Source of the DNA: Marinomonas communis
GTDB lineage: Bacteria; Pseudomonadota; Gammaproteobacteria; Pseudomonadales; Marinomonadaceae
DNA: 64,000 nucleotides
NCBI RefSeq assembly: GCF_004363305.1
Contig: NZ_SNZA01000001.1
Location: 584,902-648,901 of the forward strand
Reading direction: 5' to 3'
Shown here: piece after piece, positions 36,173 to 45,743 of the stretch
Layout: each line of letters opens with the position of its first letter
Position numbering within the stretch: the first letter of the stretch is position 1
The notes under the pieces: generated by a model
Told to the model about the DNA's origin: nothing
Seen by the model: the letters and a program-made list of their open reading frames with translations, nothing else
The model's database searches: none
Position numbers and translations under genes: made by a program

Positions 36173-39100
36173 TTACTCTGCTGCAACCGTTGTCTGGTCT
36201 GCGCTGTTTTCATTATCCAACTCATGGTCCCCACTTAGCAAGGCTTTACCGCGCTGTTGTGGGTAAGCAACATCAATCGATACCGCTCCGCCTTCACGCC
36301 ACACGCTGATAATAGTATCCATATTGGCTGCCATCACCGCACGCTTATCATCCGGCGCCGCTGCAATCACTTGTAGACCGATATCACGCATAAAGCCCAT
36401 ACAAGTGGATGTTTTCGCCATATCAATCTTGTTGAAGGCTTCATCAAACATCGCCAACGAGAAACCACCTACAATGTCACCATCCATGGTTTCATGGAGA
36501 CGATATGTAGTAGACAGTGCCGCTGCAATCGCCAAGTAGAACGGAATTTGGTGCTCACCACCAGAACCCGTCTGTATACGCTGGGACAATGTTGTTTTCT
36601 TCTGGCCATCTAAATCTAAGATATCGACTTCGAAGTTATAAAACTTACGGTAGTCGGCAAGATCTTTCTGCTTCTCTTCATCGCTGATCAGCTCTTGAAT
36701 AACAGCGATCGCTTTCGCATGCTCTGGATCACCCGTTTGTTCAGGATCAAACAGTCCACCCACATTGGCTTGGTCATGGGCACTGAATTTCGCCACCAAA
36801 TCCAAGATATCTTTCATGTCGCCGTTCGGGTAGAAGCGGAACTGATACACCTCTTGGTTAAACGGACGTCGTTTCAAGCTGTTATTCAACTCTTTGATGA
36901 TCAAGGCCACCTGATCCAAAGAGTCCTTCAATTTCGACACATAGTCACTACGGAAGGTTTCTTCCGCTTCACGACGCGCAAGTTCTGCTCGCTTAGCATA
37001 TTTCGCCAATTCAGTTTCACTTAGTACGTCGATCTGATAAGTCACATAATGCTCGAATTCTTCAAACTTCGATTCGAGGTAATCAAGCTGAATATCATCA
37101 TCCAAACTACTGTTGTGATATTTAGCATAGTGATCAGCCACCTCTTTACGAACTTTCTGATCAAACATTTTAACTTTTTCAGTCGCCTTCTCAGAACGAC
37201 TCATGGCCTCTTTGTAAATCGCAGCACCGTTCACCATGCTGGATTCAAGCAGGTCATAACGCTCACTAGCATACTCAGCATTAAACAATGGACTAGAGGT
37301 AATGCGTGTACGCTCTTCATCCAACGCTGATAGCGCTTCAGCGAGTTGGTTCTTCTGTGTGTTCAAAGAACCATATTGCTCAGCGATCTGCTGACGTTCA
37401 CGGTCTAATTTCTTGCGCTCAAGCTCAATCGATTGAATGCGCTCTTTCAAGCTGTCGATACGCTCTTGCAAATCTGTATCATCACGTTGCTGCAATGCTG
37501 CAATTTGAGCTTCTACATCAGCGAGATCTTGGGCAATACGGGTATTTGCAACACCGGCTTCCTGCAGTGCTTCTGCGTCAAATTGATTAGCAGCCATAAC
37601 ACGGCCTAACATAGAGTCAGCTTGCTCTAGTCGTTGGTCCGTTTTCATGTAGTCCATCAATTCGCCGCTCAATTGTTGCAATTGCGCTTCTCGAGACTGA
37701 CGCATGCCGTCGGTATTGATACCCACCATCATATGAGGCATGAAGCGGATTGTCGAAATCGTACCGGACAGCTTTAACATGCCATCTGCAGTCATAGCAC
37801 TGTCTTCACGTAGCAGTTGACGCTCAGTATCGACCGGTTTGATACCACCTAAACGGCGATTCAAGTACGCTTGAGCATGATCATTATTACAGCGGATAAA
37901 ACGCAAAACAGAGTTTTGATCACCACGATTCAACCATAGGCGCGTTTGTGTAGTATCGATCACGCGACAGCCCATTAACTGACGACGGTGGGCACGGAAA
38001 ATACGAATCGCCTCTTCCGCATCATCTGGCTCCACGATCAGTGCTTCACGCTGGCTACCCAAGTAACCTTCAATGGCATCTTGCCACTTGTGATCCGTTA
38101 CTTCTGCTAAATGACTAAGCGGTGTCGCCTTAATGTTGGCTTGGTCTAATAGATCAATCAGACGTTTCACATTGGGTGATAAAGGACTTGAGCCACCTTT
38201 TAGAGATGAGACATCGGCTTCAAGCTGGCGACACTCATCTTTTAGATTAAGGATATTACGGTTTAGCTGCGTACGCTGTTGGAATAACGCGCCCTTACCT
38301 TCATCTAAAGCATCATTGATTTTAGCCAGTAAGCGACTTACCGCTTTCGCACTGCCTAAAATGTTACCTTCGTTATCAATAGAACCCACTAAAGATTGCG
38401 CTTCGGTAATGAGCTCTTTAATTTCTTTGGATAAGACATCATCAAATGCTTGCAATGCTGCCAGCAATTGCATGACTTGATGAGCTTGAATAACCATTTT
38501 CCGGTCTTGTTGACCTTCCAACGTCAGCAGTTTTTTACTCTGTTCAAGCTGCTGTAGCTTCAGACCAACATCGGAATGCTCATATTGCTGCTCAAGTCGA
38601 ACCAGCTGCGTTTGCAACTGTTTAAGTAAGTTCGCTTGGGCGACGATTTCTTCTTCGATCTCTTCTTCACGCTCTTTGAAGTTTTCGTATTGATCTTGAA
38701 TCTCGTCTTGCTTGCTACCCAATTGATCGAAGCGGGCCTCTGTCGCAATCCACTGGTAGTTCACGACCGTCTGTTCTTGCTGGTGCTTCTTCTCACATTC
38801 CACTTGAATGGCTTTAAGATCATCAATACGCTTTGCAACTTCTTGCGTCTTAGCTTCAAGCTGACGATATTCGCTCAATGATTTTTGATAAGCCCCTACC
38901 TGCAAAGGCTGCTCGGCTAAAACGAAGTCTTGAACAAATCGAGTGGGTGATGCAATCGGAACAAACTTAAGAGCGTTCTTGAAGTTCTTAAGGAACGAAT
39001 CCAACGTGATCAGCTGTTCAGAACTTGGACTTAACTCTTCCAAGTATCGGTTCATGTACTGTGTTGCAGAAGCGCTACCTGACTTAATGTACGGGTCCAA

Positions 39101-39616
39101 GCAGACCTTTTTCATTGCTTCACGGACTTCTGGCCAAGGCTTCGCCTTGTATTGTTTCTCGCCTAGAGTTTCGATGAAATCCTCACGGCGGACACCGTAG
39201 TTCGACAGTACAAAACGCCCAAGCACATCTTCTTCTGGACTTGCTAGCGATGCAGACAGACAAAGTCCTACGGTCGACTCTTTACCAGTGTTTGAGTCTT
39301 CAAACACCAGTGCAAGGTATGAAATAGCATCTTGGCGTGTTTGTACGCCGTTGACTTTTTCACTGGCTTGGCCTGAGTCAATCATACCCAGAATATAGGA
39401 ACGGATGCTTCGCCCTGATGCTTTACCGTCGTTAGCGCTGGCGTTGTAGTTTAAGTGACGCTTACTCGCACCAGTAAGCACTGTCTGAATAGCGTCCAAC
39501 AAAGAAGATTTACCGGAACCAGTCGGACCGATGATGGCCGTATTGCCACGAACGTTAATTTCTTCAGCACCCAGCAAGTACCAATTTACCAGAACAATTC
39601 GATTTAACTTTTTCAT
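36173..39616 (-). CDS. mksB: Condensin subunit MksB (MukB-like SMC)
   Basis: 1147 residues with SMC layout: N-terminal Walker A GPTGSGKSS (K36), a long coiled coil (about 250-480), a hinge-like middle (about 480-660), a second coiled coil (about 660-970), and the C-terminal ATPase half with signature GSGGEHQ (1017-1023) and Walker B SLAMFDEAFNKID (D1058, E1059). The family dimerises, binds MksF and MksE, and extrudes DNA loops to organise or segregate chromosomes; in Wadjet systems a related set restricts plasmids with the nuclease JetD/MksG. It begins 8 bp after mksE. No JetD/MksG gene follows; bolA does. Confidence 0.92.
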   Translation of the reverse strand: MKKLNRIVLVNWYLLGAEEINVRGNTAIIGPTGSGKSSLLDAIQTVLTGASKRHLNYNASANDGKASGRSIRSYILGMIDSGQASEKVNGVQTRQDAISYLALVFEDSNTGKESTVGLCLSASLASPEEDVLGRFVLSNYGVRREDFIETLGEKQYKAKPWPEVREAMKKVCLDPYIKSGSASATQYMNRYLEELSPSSEQLITLDSFLKNFKNALKFVPIASPTRFVQDFVLAEQPLQVGAYQKSLSEYRQLEAKTQEVAKRIDDLKAIQVECEKKHQQEQTVVNYQWIATEARFDQLGSKQDEIQDQYENFKEREEEIEEEIVAQANLLKQLQTQLVRLEQQYEHSDVGLKLQQLEQSKKLLTLEGQQDRKMVIQAHQVMQLLAALQAFDDVLSKEIKELITEAQSLVGSIDNEGNILGSAKAVSRLLAKINDALDEGKGALFQQRTQLNRNILNLKDECRQLEADVSSLKGGSSPLSPNVKRLIDLLDQANIKATPLSHLAEVTDHKWQDAIEGYLGSQREALIVEPDDAEEAIRIFRAHRRQLMGCRVIDTTQTRLWLNRGDQNSVLRFIRCNNDHAQAYLNRRLGGIKPVDTERQLLREDSAMTADGMLKLSGTISTIRFMPHMMVGINTDGMRQSREAQLQQLSGELMDYMKTDQRLEQADSMLGRVMAANQFDAEALQEAGVANTRIAQDLADVEAQIAALQQRDDTDLQERIDSLKERIQSIELERKKLDRERQQIAEQYGSLNTQKNQLAEALSALDEERTRITSSPLFNAEYASERYDLLESSMVNGAAIYKEAMSRSEKATEKVKMFDQKVRKEVADHYAKYHNSSLDDDIQLDYLESKFEEFEHYVTYQIDVLSETELAKYAKRAELARREAEETFRSDYVSKLKDSLDQVALIIKELNNSLKRRPFNQEVYQFRFYPNGDMKDILDLVAKFSAHDQANVGGLFDPEQTGDPEHAKAIAVIQELISDEEKQKDLADYRKFYNFEVDILDLDGQKKTTLSQRIQTGSGGEHQIPFYLAIAAALSTTYRLHETMDGDIVGGFSLAMFDEAFNKIDMAKTSTCMGFMRDIGLQVIAAAPDDKRAVMAANMDTIISVWREGGAVSIDVAYPQQRGKALLSGDHELDNENSADQTTVAAE

Positions 39617-39624
39617 TCTAATTC

Positions 39625-40272
39625 CTATTGCGTCACTTGCGATTCTTCTGGGTTTTGCTCAACTTGTTCGTCTAGCACTTCATCTTCTTCAGGATCCGCA
39701 CCATTGAACGACTCCAACTGGCGAAGATACGCTTCAGTTACAATTAAGCGTACGACTGGTGTAATGTTGATCATTAGGTTTTTGGCATCTTCTTCATAGG
39801 CCTTACCGCGAATAATCACGCCATGTTTGCTGAACAACGTAAGAATATCTTTGAAACGTGTCTCGGTCGGGATTTCACGTTTCACTAACTGAACATAACG
39901 TTCGAGAATAGCCACACTATTTGTCGCCACGAAACCATTGTCGATTTCAAAGTTTTCAACTTTCTCTTCGTAGATTTGGCGCAACACTAACAAAAATAGG
40001 GTTTCATCCGTTTTTAAGCGAACAAATGCTTCACGCTCAACTGGCAGAAGCCCAGCAAGACGCTCATTTTCATTAACGTAAAGCTTCATGCCAAGGGCGT
40101 CGAACAGATTGCCAAAATACTGCTGGTACATTTCAACTAACAAAAAATGACGTCGTTGACCATGTTTGAAAGCGCTGACAAATTGGTTTGCCAATAAGTA
40201 GTTCGCAGTTTGCTGAAATTCTTGTGGGTCTTTACCGGACTCTTCTACGACCCGTTTTAATTCTCTAAGCAT
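39625..40272 (-). CDS. mksE: Condensin subunit MksE
   Basis: 215 residues, mostly winged-helix in prediction, placed between mksF and mksB as in known mks operons. MksE dimers bind the kleisin MksF and regulate MksB ATPase heads. The body (LLANQFVSAFKHGQRRHFLLVEMYQQYF and TRFKDILTLFSKHGVIIRGKAYEEDAKNLMINI) is typical; the C-terminal 25 residues are acidic. It overlaps mksF by 8 bp, indicating coupled translation. Identified mainly by position and pattern. Confidence 0.85.
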   Translation of the reverse strand: MLRELKRVVEESGKDPQEFQQTANYLLANQFVSAFKHGQRRHFLLVEMYQQYFGNLFDALGMKLYVNENERLAGLLPVEREAFVRLKTDETLFLLVLRQIYEEKVENFEIDNGFVATNSVAILERYVQLVKREIPTETRFKDILTLFSKHGVIIRGKAYEEDAKNLMINITPVVRLIVTEAYLRQLESFNGADPEEDEVLDEQVEQNPEESQVTQ

Positions 40273-41662
40273 TCGATTTGCTCCTGCGCACTACGTTAAA
40301 CTCTCTACATTCGACAAATTCGCGAACGTTTATAAATTGATCGGTAAAGATCACATCAAATGATTTTTCGATTCGCTTTGCATTGATCCCTAAAGAGCCA
40401 ATGTAACGAAGGTGATCAAAACAAACAAAATCTTCTACAGATTCAATCGTGAAATCTAAGATATGCATCGCAGTTTTTTCTGATAACTGACGATCCAAAT
40501 AGCCTTGTAGCTTAGTAACACTCACTTGGCGCGCTTCGTGGAAGCGTCGCTGACGATCCCTAAAGGCAATGGCCGACTGAGAAACTTCTGCCTGTGTAAT
40601 AACCCTCGGTGGAGGTGGCTCACGGCGCTTCATTGGTTGCGCACTGGACTCTACACCCACGATTTTTGTGCCGACCACATTTTTCAATACCGGTAAGCTA
40701 TCAAACTTGGCCACATCCGTAATAATTCCGGCCACTTTATTTGCCAAGCCAGGACGAGATGAGTCCATGTAGCGCGCGGTATCGGCGGCACGTTTTTCAA
40801 GGCGGTAGCGGTATTCGTCAATACGCTCTAAACGCTGCTCAATCGTACTGAATGTTTGAATAATATCACGACAGTCCTTCTCGACTGCTGCTAGAGCTAG
40901 ATCCACAGAGATCAACTGTTGATCTGCATAACATTGCGCAATGTTCCCCATCAAGCTTGGCTCAGCTAGGAAACCTTGGGTTAGCTCTAGAATTTGGCGA
41001 CGGAATCGAAACGGGTTATTACTGGTTTTGATAGTTTTGTAGTCGGCGATCAAGATACCTTCGACAAATAAATCAAAAAAGCCTGCCACAATTTCTTTAG
41101 GATCGCGTTTAGCAAACAAATCGCGCTGAAGACTTCGAATGCCTAATAGAATTTGGTTCAGATGGGCAGAGAATTCACGGGCTGCCTCAGCGGTTTGGCT
41201 GAGGGTCACACCACGTTCAAGTGGGTGGTTAGCAACGGATTCAAGGTTACTCAGAATACTAAGTACTGTTGCACCATAGTTACGCTTACCATGACGACTA
41301 ATTTCAACGAGTGATCGCAACAACATCGACACTTGAGGTGACATCAGTACGCTGACACGATACAACTCTTGTTCTTCAATCAGCCAGCCTGTATTCACTA
41401 AGCGATGATAGATACGCAATGCGTATTCATGGATCGTTTTAGGTGAATCAAACCCATCTTTGTGATCATCATGCCAAGCTAGAGTATCAAGTTTATGGAG
41501 CGAATCTTCGATCGCTTCAATGATGGCTGACTTTTCTTTTATAGGATCTTCCGCGTGATCATAAAACACATCTGAAAGATCAAATATTACGGCTTCTATA
41601 AGCGCTTTATTGGAGCCCGATAGAGCCTGAAAGATCTCATCGGGCAAATGGGTGAATAGCAT
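40265..41662 (-). CDS. mksF: Condensin kleisin subunit MksF
   Basis: 465 residues; MukF-like kleisin that bridges the MksB heads. The N-terminal winged-helix region (about 1-120, IHEYALRIYHRLVNTGWLIEEQEL) is followed by a helical bundle (about 130-320) and a C-terminal winged helix (about 410-465). First of mksF-mksE-mksB. It begins 41 bp after the cbiX stop, across an inverted repeat at 41688-41721 that may partly terminate cbiX. Confidence 0.87.
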   Translation of the reverse strand: MLFTHLPDEIFQALSGSNKALIEAVIFDLSDVFYDHAEDPIKEKSAIIEAIEDSLHKLDTLAWHDDHKDGFDSPKTIHEYALRIYHRLVNTGWLIEEQELYRVSVLMSPQVSMLLRSLVEISRHGKRNYGATVLSILSNLESVANHPLERGVTLSQTAEAAREFSAHLNQILLGIRSLQRDLFAKRDPKEIVAGFFDLFVEGILIADYKTIKTSNNPFRFRRQILELTQGFLAEPSLMGNIAQCYADQQLISVDLALAAVEKDCRDIIQTFSTIEQRLERIDEYRYRLEKRAADTARYMDSSRPGLANKVAGIITDVAKFDSLPVLKNVVGTKIVGVESSAQPMKRREPPPPRVITQAEVSQSAIAFRDRQRRFHEARQVSVTKLQGYLDRQLSEKTAMHILDFTIESVEDFVCFDHLRYIGSLGINAKRIEKSFDVIFTDQFINVREFVECREFNVVRRSKSNA

Positions 41663-41703
41663 TCAGAACCAATCCATTCATTTAAGTAAGCTGACTGTAT
41701 ATG

Positions 41704-42087
41704 TCACTCTGACGTCAGCTTGGAGAGAATAGCCTGCTCCATTGCCGCAACCACCTCAGGGTCATCCCCAATCGGGTCAAGCAGTGTCAGAGTGCGATGT
41801 TCAGTATTTAATTGTGCAAGCTGCTCAGGTACATCAACACGTAAATGTCTACCTTGTGCGAAGAACAAAGGGTATACGGCGATCTGAGCAGTCTCACTTG
41901 GTAAAATTTGCAAAACATCTTCGATAGAAGGCTTGCACAATTCCATGTAAGCCAACGTTACCTTATCTTCAGACACGACACCAGTCACCCTCGACAATAA
42001 CTGCTCAAATGGCACCTTCCAACGGGGATCGCTGCTTCCATGTGCTAGTAAAATAATGTGGTCAAATTGCTCTAGTTGCATGCTCAT
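41704..42087 (-). CDS. CbiX-type sirohydrochlorin chelatase-like protein
   Basis: 127 residues, a short single-domain CbiX protein. The metal-ligand histidine region LLAHGSSDPRW at residues 12-22 and the second histidine stretch AVYPLFFAQGRHLRVDVPE are present. Relatives insert cobalt or iron into sirohydrochlorin for cobalamin or siroheme. No other tetrapyrrole gene adjoins except hemH 2.6 kb away on the same strand. Immediately upstream of the mks operon; functional link doubtful. Confidence 0.85.
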   Translation of the reverse strand: MSMQLEQFDHIILLAHGSSDPRWKVPFEQLLSRVTGVVSEDKVTLAYMELCKPSIEDVLQILPSETAQIAVYPLFFAQGRHLRVDVPEQLAQLNTEHRTLTLLDPIGDDPEVVAAMEQAILSKLTSE

Positions 42088-42235
42088 ACCTTATGTTGAG
42101 GAGTGTATTTTACCGATTAACCCTTTTAAAAAGAAGGGACTAGCGATTTTCATTTGCCCTAGAGCGAAAATCCTGCTGATCTAACATTCGAAAAATGTCG
42201 TACACTTAAAAAACCATCCTTCTAAGGAGTGAGCA

Positions 42236-43102
42236 ATGAGAATTTTAGTGACGGGAGCGAATGGTTTTATCGCTAGCAACCTTTATCCATTACTGACGGC
42301 TGCCGGTTACGAATCGGTTGCGCTTATTCATAAGCATCAAAGTTCAATTCCCTCTTACGTGCGAAAGATCACTTTAGATGAATTACCTGGAGAGAATTTT
42401 GATGTCGTCATCAATCTTGCTGGAGCGAACATTGCAGCTCAACGATGGAGTGCTTCACGTAAAGAAACGCTCTATAACAGTCGAGTTAGCTTTACCAAAG
42501 AGCTATTCAACAAACTCACCATTAAACCAAAAGTCCTCTTAAATGCCTCTGCGGTAGGTTATTACGGCTTTGATAGCAGCAAGACATTCAGCGAAGAAAG
42601 CGAGCCCAATGGAGGCTTTACCCACGAGTTGTGTGCAGCTTGGGAGCAAGAAGCAGCCCACTTACAGGATCATGGTGTTAGAACAATTATTTTTAGACTA
42701 GGAGTGGTGTTAGGCCATGGCGGTGCCCTGGCCAAAATGAAACTCCCATTCCAGATGGGATTAGGCGGTAAGATAGCGACTGGTGAGCAATTCTTTCCGT
42801 GGATACATATCCATGACGTGTGTCGCTTCCTTGTGACAGCCATAGATCAAGAGTCGTACTCTGGGCACTATAATTTAGTAGCCCCGCAGACCATCACTCA
42901 AGGGCAGTTTGCCACAGCTTACGCAGATGCATTGAATAGACCAGCGCTATTCACAACACCTTCTTGGTTGCTTGAAAGAATATTTGGCGAAATGAGCTGT
43001 TTGCTAACACAAGGTCAAAAGGTGATCCCCAAAGCATTAGAAGAGGCATCATTCAGCTTCGAATTTCCAACCATCGAATACGCTTTAAAAGACTTAACTT
43101 AA
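42236..43102 (+). CDS. NAD(P)-dependent epimerase-like SDR (TIGR01777/YfcH family)
   Basis: 288 residues. The extended SDR fold opens with LVTGANGFIASNL (dinucleotide loop, residues 4-16), then VINLAGANIA, LNASAVGYYGFDSS and the C-terminal DUF1731-like region KAL.EASFSFEFPT. Family members are found widely next to division or DNA-repair genes; the reaction is not known. AAGGAGTGAGC precedes the ATG. It stands alone and converges on the zinc-finger gene. Confidence 0.88.
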   Translation: MRILVTGANGFIASNLYPLLTAAGYESVALIHKHQSSIPSYVRKITLDELPGENFDVVINLAGANIAAQRWSASRKETLYNSRVSFTKELFNKLTIKPKVLLNASAVGYYGFDSSKTFSEESEPNGGFTHELCAAWEQEAAHLQDHGVRTIIFRLGVVLGHGGALAKMKLPFQMGLGGKIATGEQFFPWIHIHDVCRFLVTAIDQESYSGHYNLVAPQTITQGQFATAYADALNRPALFTTPSWLLERIFGEMSCLLTQGQKVIPKALEEASFSFEFPTIEYALKDLT

Positions 43103-43119
43103 AACGCTTTTGTGGAATG

Positions 43120-43641
43120 CTAGCCACGAAGCTTTCTGGGTACTGGCTGACCATTGTCATCAGGTAAGGTATGTCGACATTCAGGGTATTTGATACACCC
43201 CCAAAAATGCCCTTTTGCCCCTTTCTTACGAACCAGATAGTGACCGCAAGCACGACATGGATACTTGCGGGCTGAGGCAGGCTCTCCGTTCACATCGTCT
43301 AACGTAGCCTTACACTCAGGGTAATTGCTACAGCCCCAAAATACATTTTCAGAGTAAGTTTTCTTGCGTAATTGCCCACCACATAGCGGACAAAAGAATT
43401 TTTTCGCCCTTACAGGGCGCCCTTCTTCATCATTAGCAGTGTAGTCACAACGAGGGAAATCCTCACATCCCCAAAACGATCCGTTCTTACCTTTCTTTAG
43501 AACTAATGGGTGCTGACACTTAGGGCAACGATAACGCTTACTCGGCGCACCGATATAACCAGTGCTATCTTGGCTTAAAAACTCCTGCTCCCAAGCACTG
43601 GATACATGAGTAGGTTTATCGTTGCCTTCGTCTTGACTCAA
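43120..43641 (-). CDS. Topoisomerase-type C4 zinc-finger protein (three fingers)
   Basis: 173 residues containing three zf-C4_Topoisom modules, each CPxC...WGC...xxC: CPKCQHPL...FWGCEDFPRC, CPLCGGQL...FWGCSNYPEC and CRACGHYL...FWGCIKYPEC. In topoisomerase I such fingers bind single-stranded DNA; stand-alone relatives (YrdD type) are of unknown role. Last gene of the TSUP-hemH-HAD-LEA-like operon, 6 bp after the preceding gene. Confidence 0.9.
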   Translation of the reverse strand: MSQDEGNDKPTHVSSAWEQEFLSQDSTGYIGAPSKRYRCPKCQHPLVLKKGKNGSFWGCEDFPRCDYTANDEEGRPVRAKKFFCPLCGGQLRKKTYSENVFWGCSNYPECKATLDDVNGEPASARKYPCRACGHYLVRKKGAKGHFWGCIKYPECRHTLPDDNGQPVPRKLRG

Positions 43642-43647
43642 GGGTGA

Positions 43648-43998
43648 CTACTCCGATGTACAATTAAGCTTATCTTCTTCTGCACATTTCTGTGAGTTGA
43701 TATAAGACTTAACCTTATTTACACCACTGCGTGCAGCATCAGCCGTTGCATTGCCAACTTCTTTAGTTTTTTTCCAAGCCTTACTATCAGCAATGTCTTG
43801 ACCGACTTCTTTCGAACGATCCACAGCATCGCCCGCCACTTCACGAGTACGGTCAGCCACATCACCAGCAACATCACGAGTCTTTTCCGCCACATCACTA
43901 GCTGATTTCTTGAAGCTTTCCCACGTTTCATTGGCGTGCACTGGCGCCGTCACGGTTAGGGCCAACACTATGCAAGGTAACAATAGTTTTTTTAACAT
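43648..43998 (-). CDS. Periplasmic LEA-like protein with 11-residue repeats
   Basis: 116 residues. A signal peptide ends at APVHA (residue 22). Residues 35-78 are four tandem 11-residue units beginning DVAEKTRDVAG, DVADRTREVAG, DAVDRSKEVGQ and DIADSKAWKKT; this period and the Ala/Lys/Glu/Asp composition are the marks of group 3 LEA and apolipoprotein-like amphipathic helices. Two cysteines near the C-terminus (KCAEEDKLNC) could form a disulfide. Proteins of this type are often unfolded in solution and fold on drying or on membranes. Role here unknown. Its start codon shares a base with the HAD gene stop. Confidence 0.78.
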   Translation of the reverse strand: MLKKLLLPCIVLALTVTAPVHANETWESFKKSASDVAEKTRDVAGDVADRTREVAGDAVDRSKEVGQDIADSKAWKKTKEVGNATADAARSGVNKVKSYINSQKCAEEDKLNCTSE

Positions 43999-44747
43999 TA
44001 TGATCTAACCTCTCCACTCAACTGGAAGTGATTTCTTATCCAATTTTCGATTTCCGATGCAGACGACACAGATGGAATATCTGGGTATTGCTTCAACTCT
44101 TCGTCTGTTACTTGCTCATGACTCCAAGTCGTATGATATGGAACGTGTAACGCATGAGCTCCAGCATCTAATACTGGTAACACATCCGAGCGTAAAGAAT
44201 TACCTATCATTAAGACTTCACTCGGTGTTAACTGCAAACTCTCAAAGACCTTTTGGTAATTAGCCACTTTTTTATTGCTCACCACCTCATACCAATCGAA
44301 GTACTCACTCAGGCCAGAGCGAGCCAGCTTCCCCTCTTGATCCAACAAGTCCCCTTTCGTAATGACCATCAATTGGCATTTACCTTTTAAGGAGCGTAAT
44401 AGATCTTCTATGCCTGGTAGCATATGAACCGGCGCTGCCAACATCTGCTTCGCCAGCTGGATAATTTCATGCACTTCATATCCGGTAATGCGACCTTCAG
44501 TCAATGAAATGGCTGTTTCAATAAGAGAAAGTGTGAAGCCCTTTATCCCATAACCAAAGTTCGACAGGTTTGAGATTTGGACTTCGTTAAGCCTTTCTAA
44601 AATGTATTCCTTTGAGTGATAAGAAGACAGCATTTCTACGAAATACTGTTGTGTACTGAGAAAAACGTCTTCGTTACGCCACAAGGTGTCATCAGCATCA
44701 AAGGCTATGGTTGTAATGATGGGCTTTTGCAAATCTACTTCATCCAT
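43998..44747 (-). CDS. HAD-superfamily hydrolase
   Basis: 249 residues. Motif I is AFDADDTLWRN (nucleophile D18, acid-base D20 region), motif II ITKG, motif III a lysine near VSNKKVANY, motif IV IGNSLRSDVLPVLDAG. The helical cap lies between about 35 and 105. The fold is that of a small-molecule phosphatase; the substrate is unknown. It overlaps hemH by 13 bp and the LEA-like gene by one base. Confidence 0.87.
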   Translation of the reverse strand: MDEVDLQKPIITTIAFDADDTLWRNEDVFLSTQQYFVEMLSSYHSKEYILERLNEVQISNLSNFGYGIKGFTLSLIETAISLTEGRITGYEVHEIIQLAKQMLAAPVHMLPGIEDLLRSLKGKCQLMVITKGDLLDQEGKLARSGLSEYFDWYEVVSNKKVANYQKVFESLQLTPSEVLMIGNSLRSDVLPVLDAGAHALHVPYHTTWSHEQVTDEELKQYPDIPSVSSASEIENWIRNHFQLSGEVRS

Positions 44748-45733
44748 TGTTTGGTGTTTTCAAGCACCAAAGTTTTATACAGTTCAACATGATCATCGCT
44801 ATCATTTAGCGCTGGAATGTAATCAAAGTCTTGACCACCTGCGTCTGTGAACTCGTCACGTAATTGCATATCTATTTCTTCCAGCGTTTCAATACAGTCG
44901 ATTGAGAAAGCTGGACTGATCATATTCAGTTTAGTAATACCCTTTGAGGGTAAACCCTTAATGGTTTCATCGGCATAAGGTTTTAACCATTCTTCTCGCC
45001 CAAAACGAGATTGATATGCATGAGTATAGTCAGACTCTTGCAAACCTAGTCGCTCTACAACCGCTTTTGTAGTGGCTTCACAACGTGATTGGTAGGGGTC
45101 TCCTTCAGTCACGTAACGCTTAGGTATACCATGATAAGAGAACATCAAGTGGCGCTGCTCACCTTGTGCTTGCCATTGTGCCTGAATACTTTTCACTAAG
45201 GCATCGATGTATTGCTCATGGTCAGCGTAATCTTGCATCAGTGATAAAGCTGGCCAGTGCGGGCAGCGTTTAAGCGAAGACATAAGTCGATCATAGGCCG
45301 CTGCGGTCGTTGAGCGAGAAAATTGCGGATACATCGGCAAAACAAAAATCTTATCGACGTTATGTTGACGGAAAAGCTTCGCTGATGCTTCAACGCTTGG
45401 CTGACCATAGGTCATGGCCATCGAAACAACGAACCGTTGCTGTCCATCATTATTCAATGCCTGATCAAGTTTATGCGCTAACCTTTGTCCCAATACTAAC
45501 AATGGAGAGCCTTCGTCCATCCATACTTCTTGATAGACTTTGGCTACTTTCCTGGGACGAATATTTAGAATGACACCATTTAAGATGGGCTTCCAAATCC
45601 ATGGATTTACGTCCACAACCCTTGGATCGGATAGAAACTCTTTTAAATAACGTCGTACCGCACCAGGAGTTGGTGACTCGGGCGTGCCGAGATTCATCAA
45701 CAGCACCCCTATTTTTTGGGTATCCAAACTCAT
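44735..45733 (-). CDS. hemH: Ferrochelatase
   Basis: 332 residues; inserts ferrous iron into protoporphyrin IX, the last step of heme b synthesis. Motifs: GVLLMNLGTPESPTPGAVRRYLKEFLSD at the N-terminus, MTYGQPS, the catalytic histidine in FSYHGIPKRYV and the C-terminal SPAFSIDCIETLEEI with the conserved glutamate. Within the operon, 10 bp after the TSUP gene. Heme made here serves cytochromes such as CybC. Confidence 0.96.
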   Translation of the reverse strand: MSLDTQKIGVLLMNLGTPESPTPGAVRRYLKEFLSDPRVVDVNPWIWKPILNGVILNIRPRKVAKVYQEVWMDEGSPLLVLGQRLAHKLDQALNNDGQQRFVVSMAMTYGQPSVEASAKLFRQHNVDKIFVLPMYPQFSRSTTAAAYDRLMSSLKRCPHWPALSLMQDYADHEQYIDALVKSIQAQWQAQGEQRHLMFSYHGIPKRYVTEGDPYQSRCEATTKAVVERLGLQESDYTHAYQSRFGREEWLKPYADETIKGLPSKGITKLNMISPAFSIDCIETLEEIDMQLRDEFTDAGGQDFDYIPALNDSDDHVELYKTLVLENTKQWMK

Positions 45734-45743
45734 ACTTTTCCCG

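Noticed and set aside
35514..41662. Wadjet (JetABCD) plasmid-defence system
   Set aside because: Only the three condensin-like subunits are present; the JetD nuclease that defines Wadjet is absent here, so calling it a defence system would overreach.
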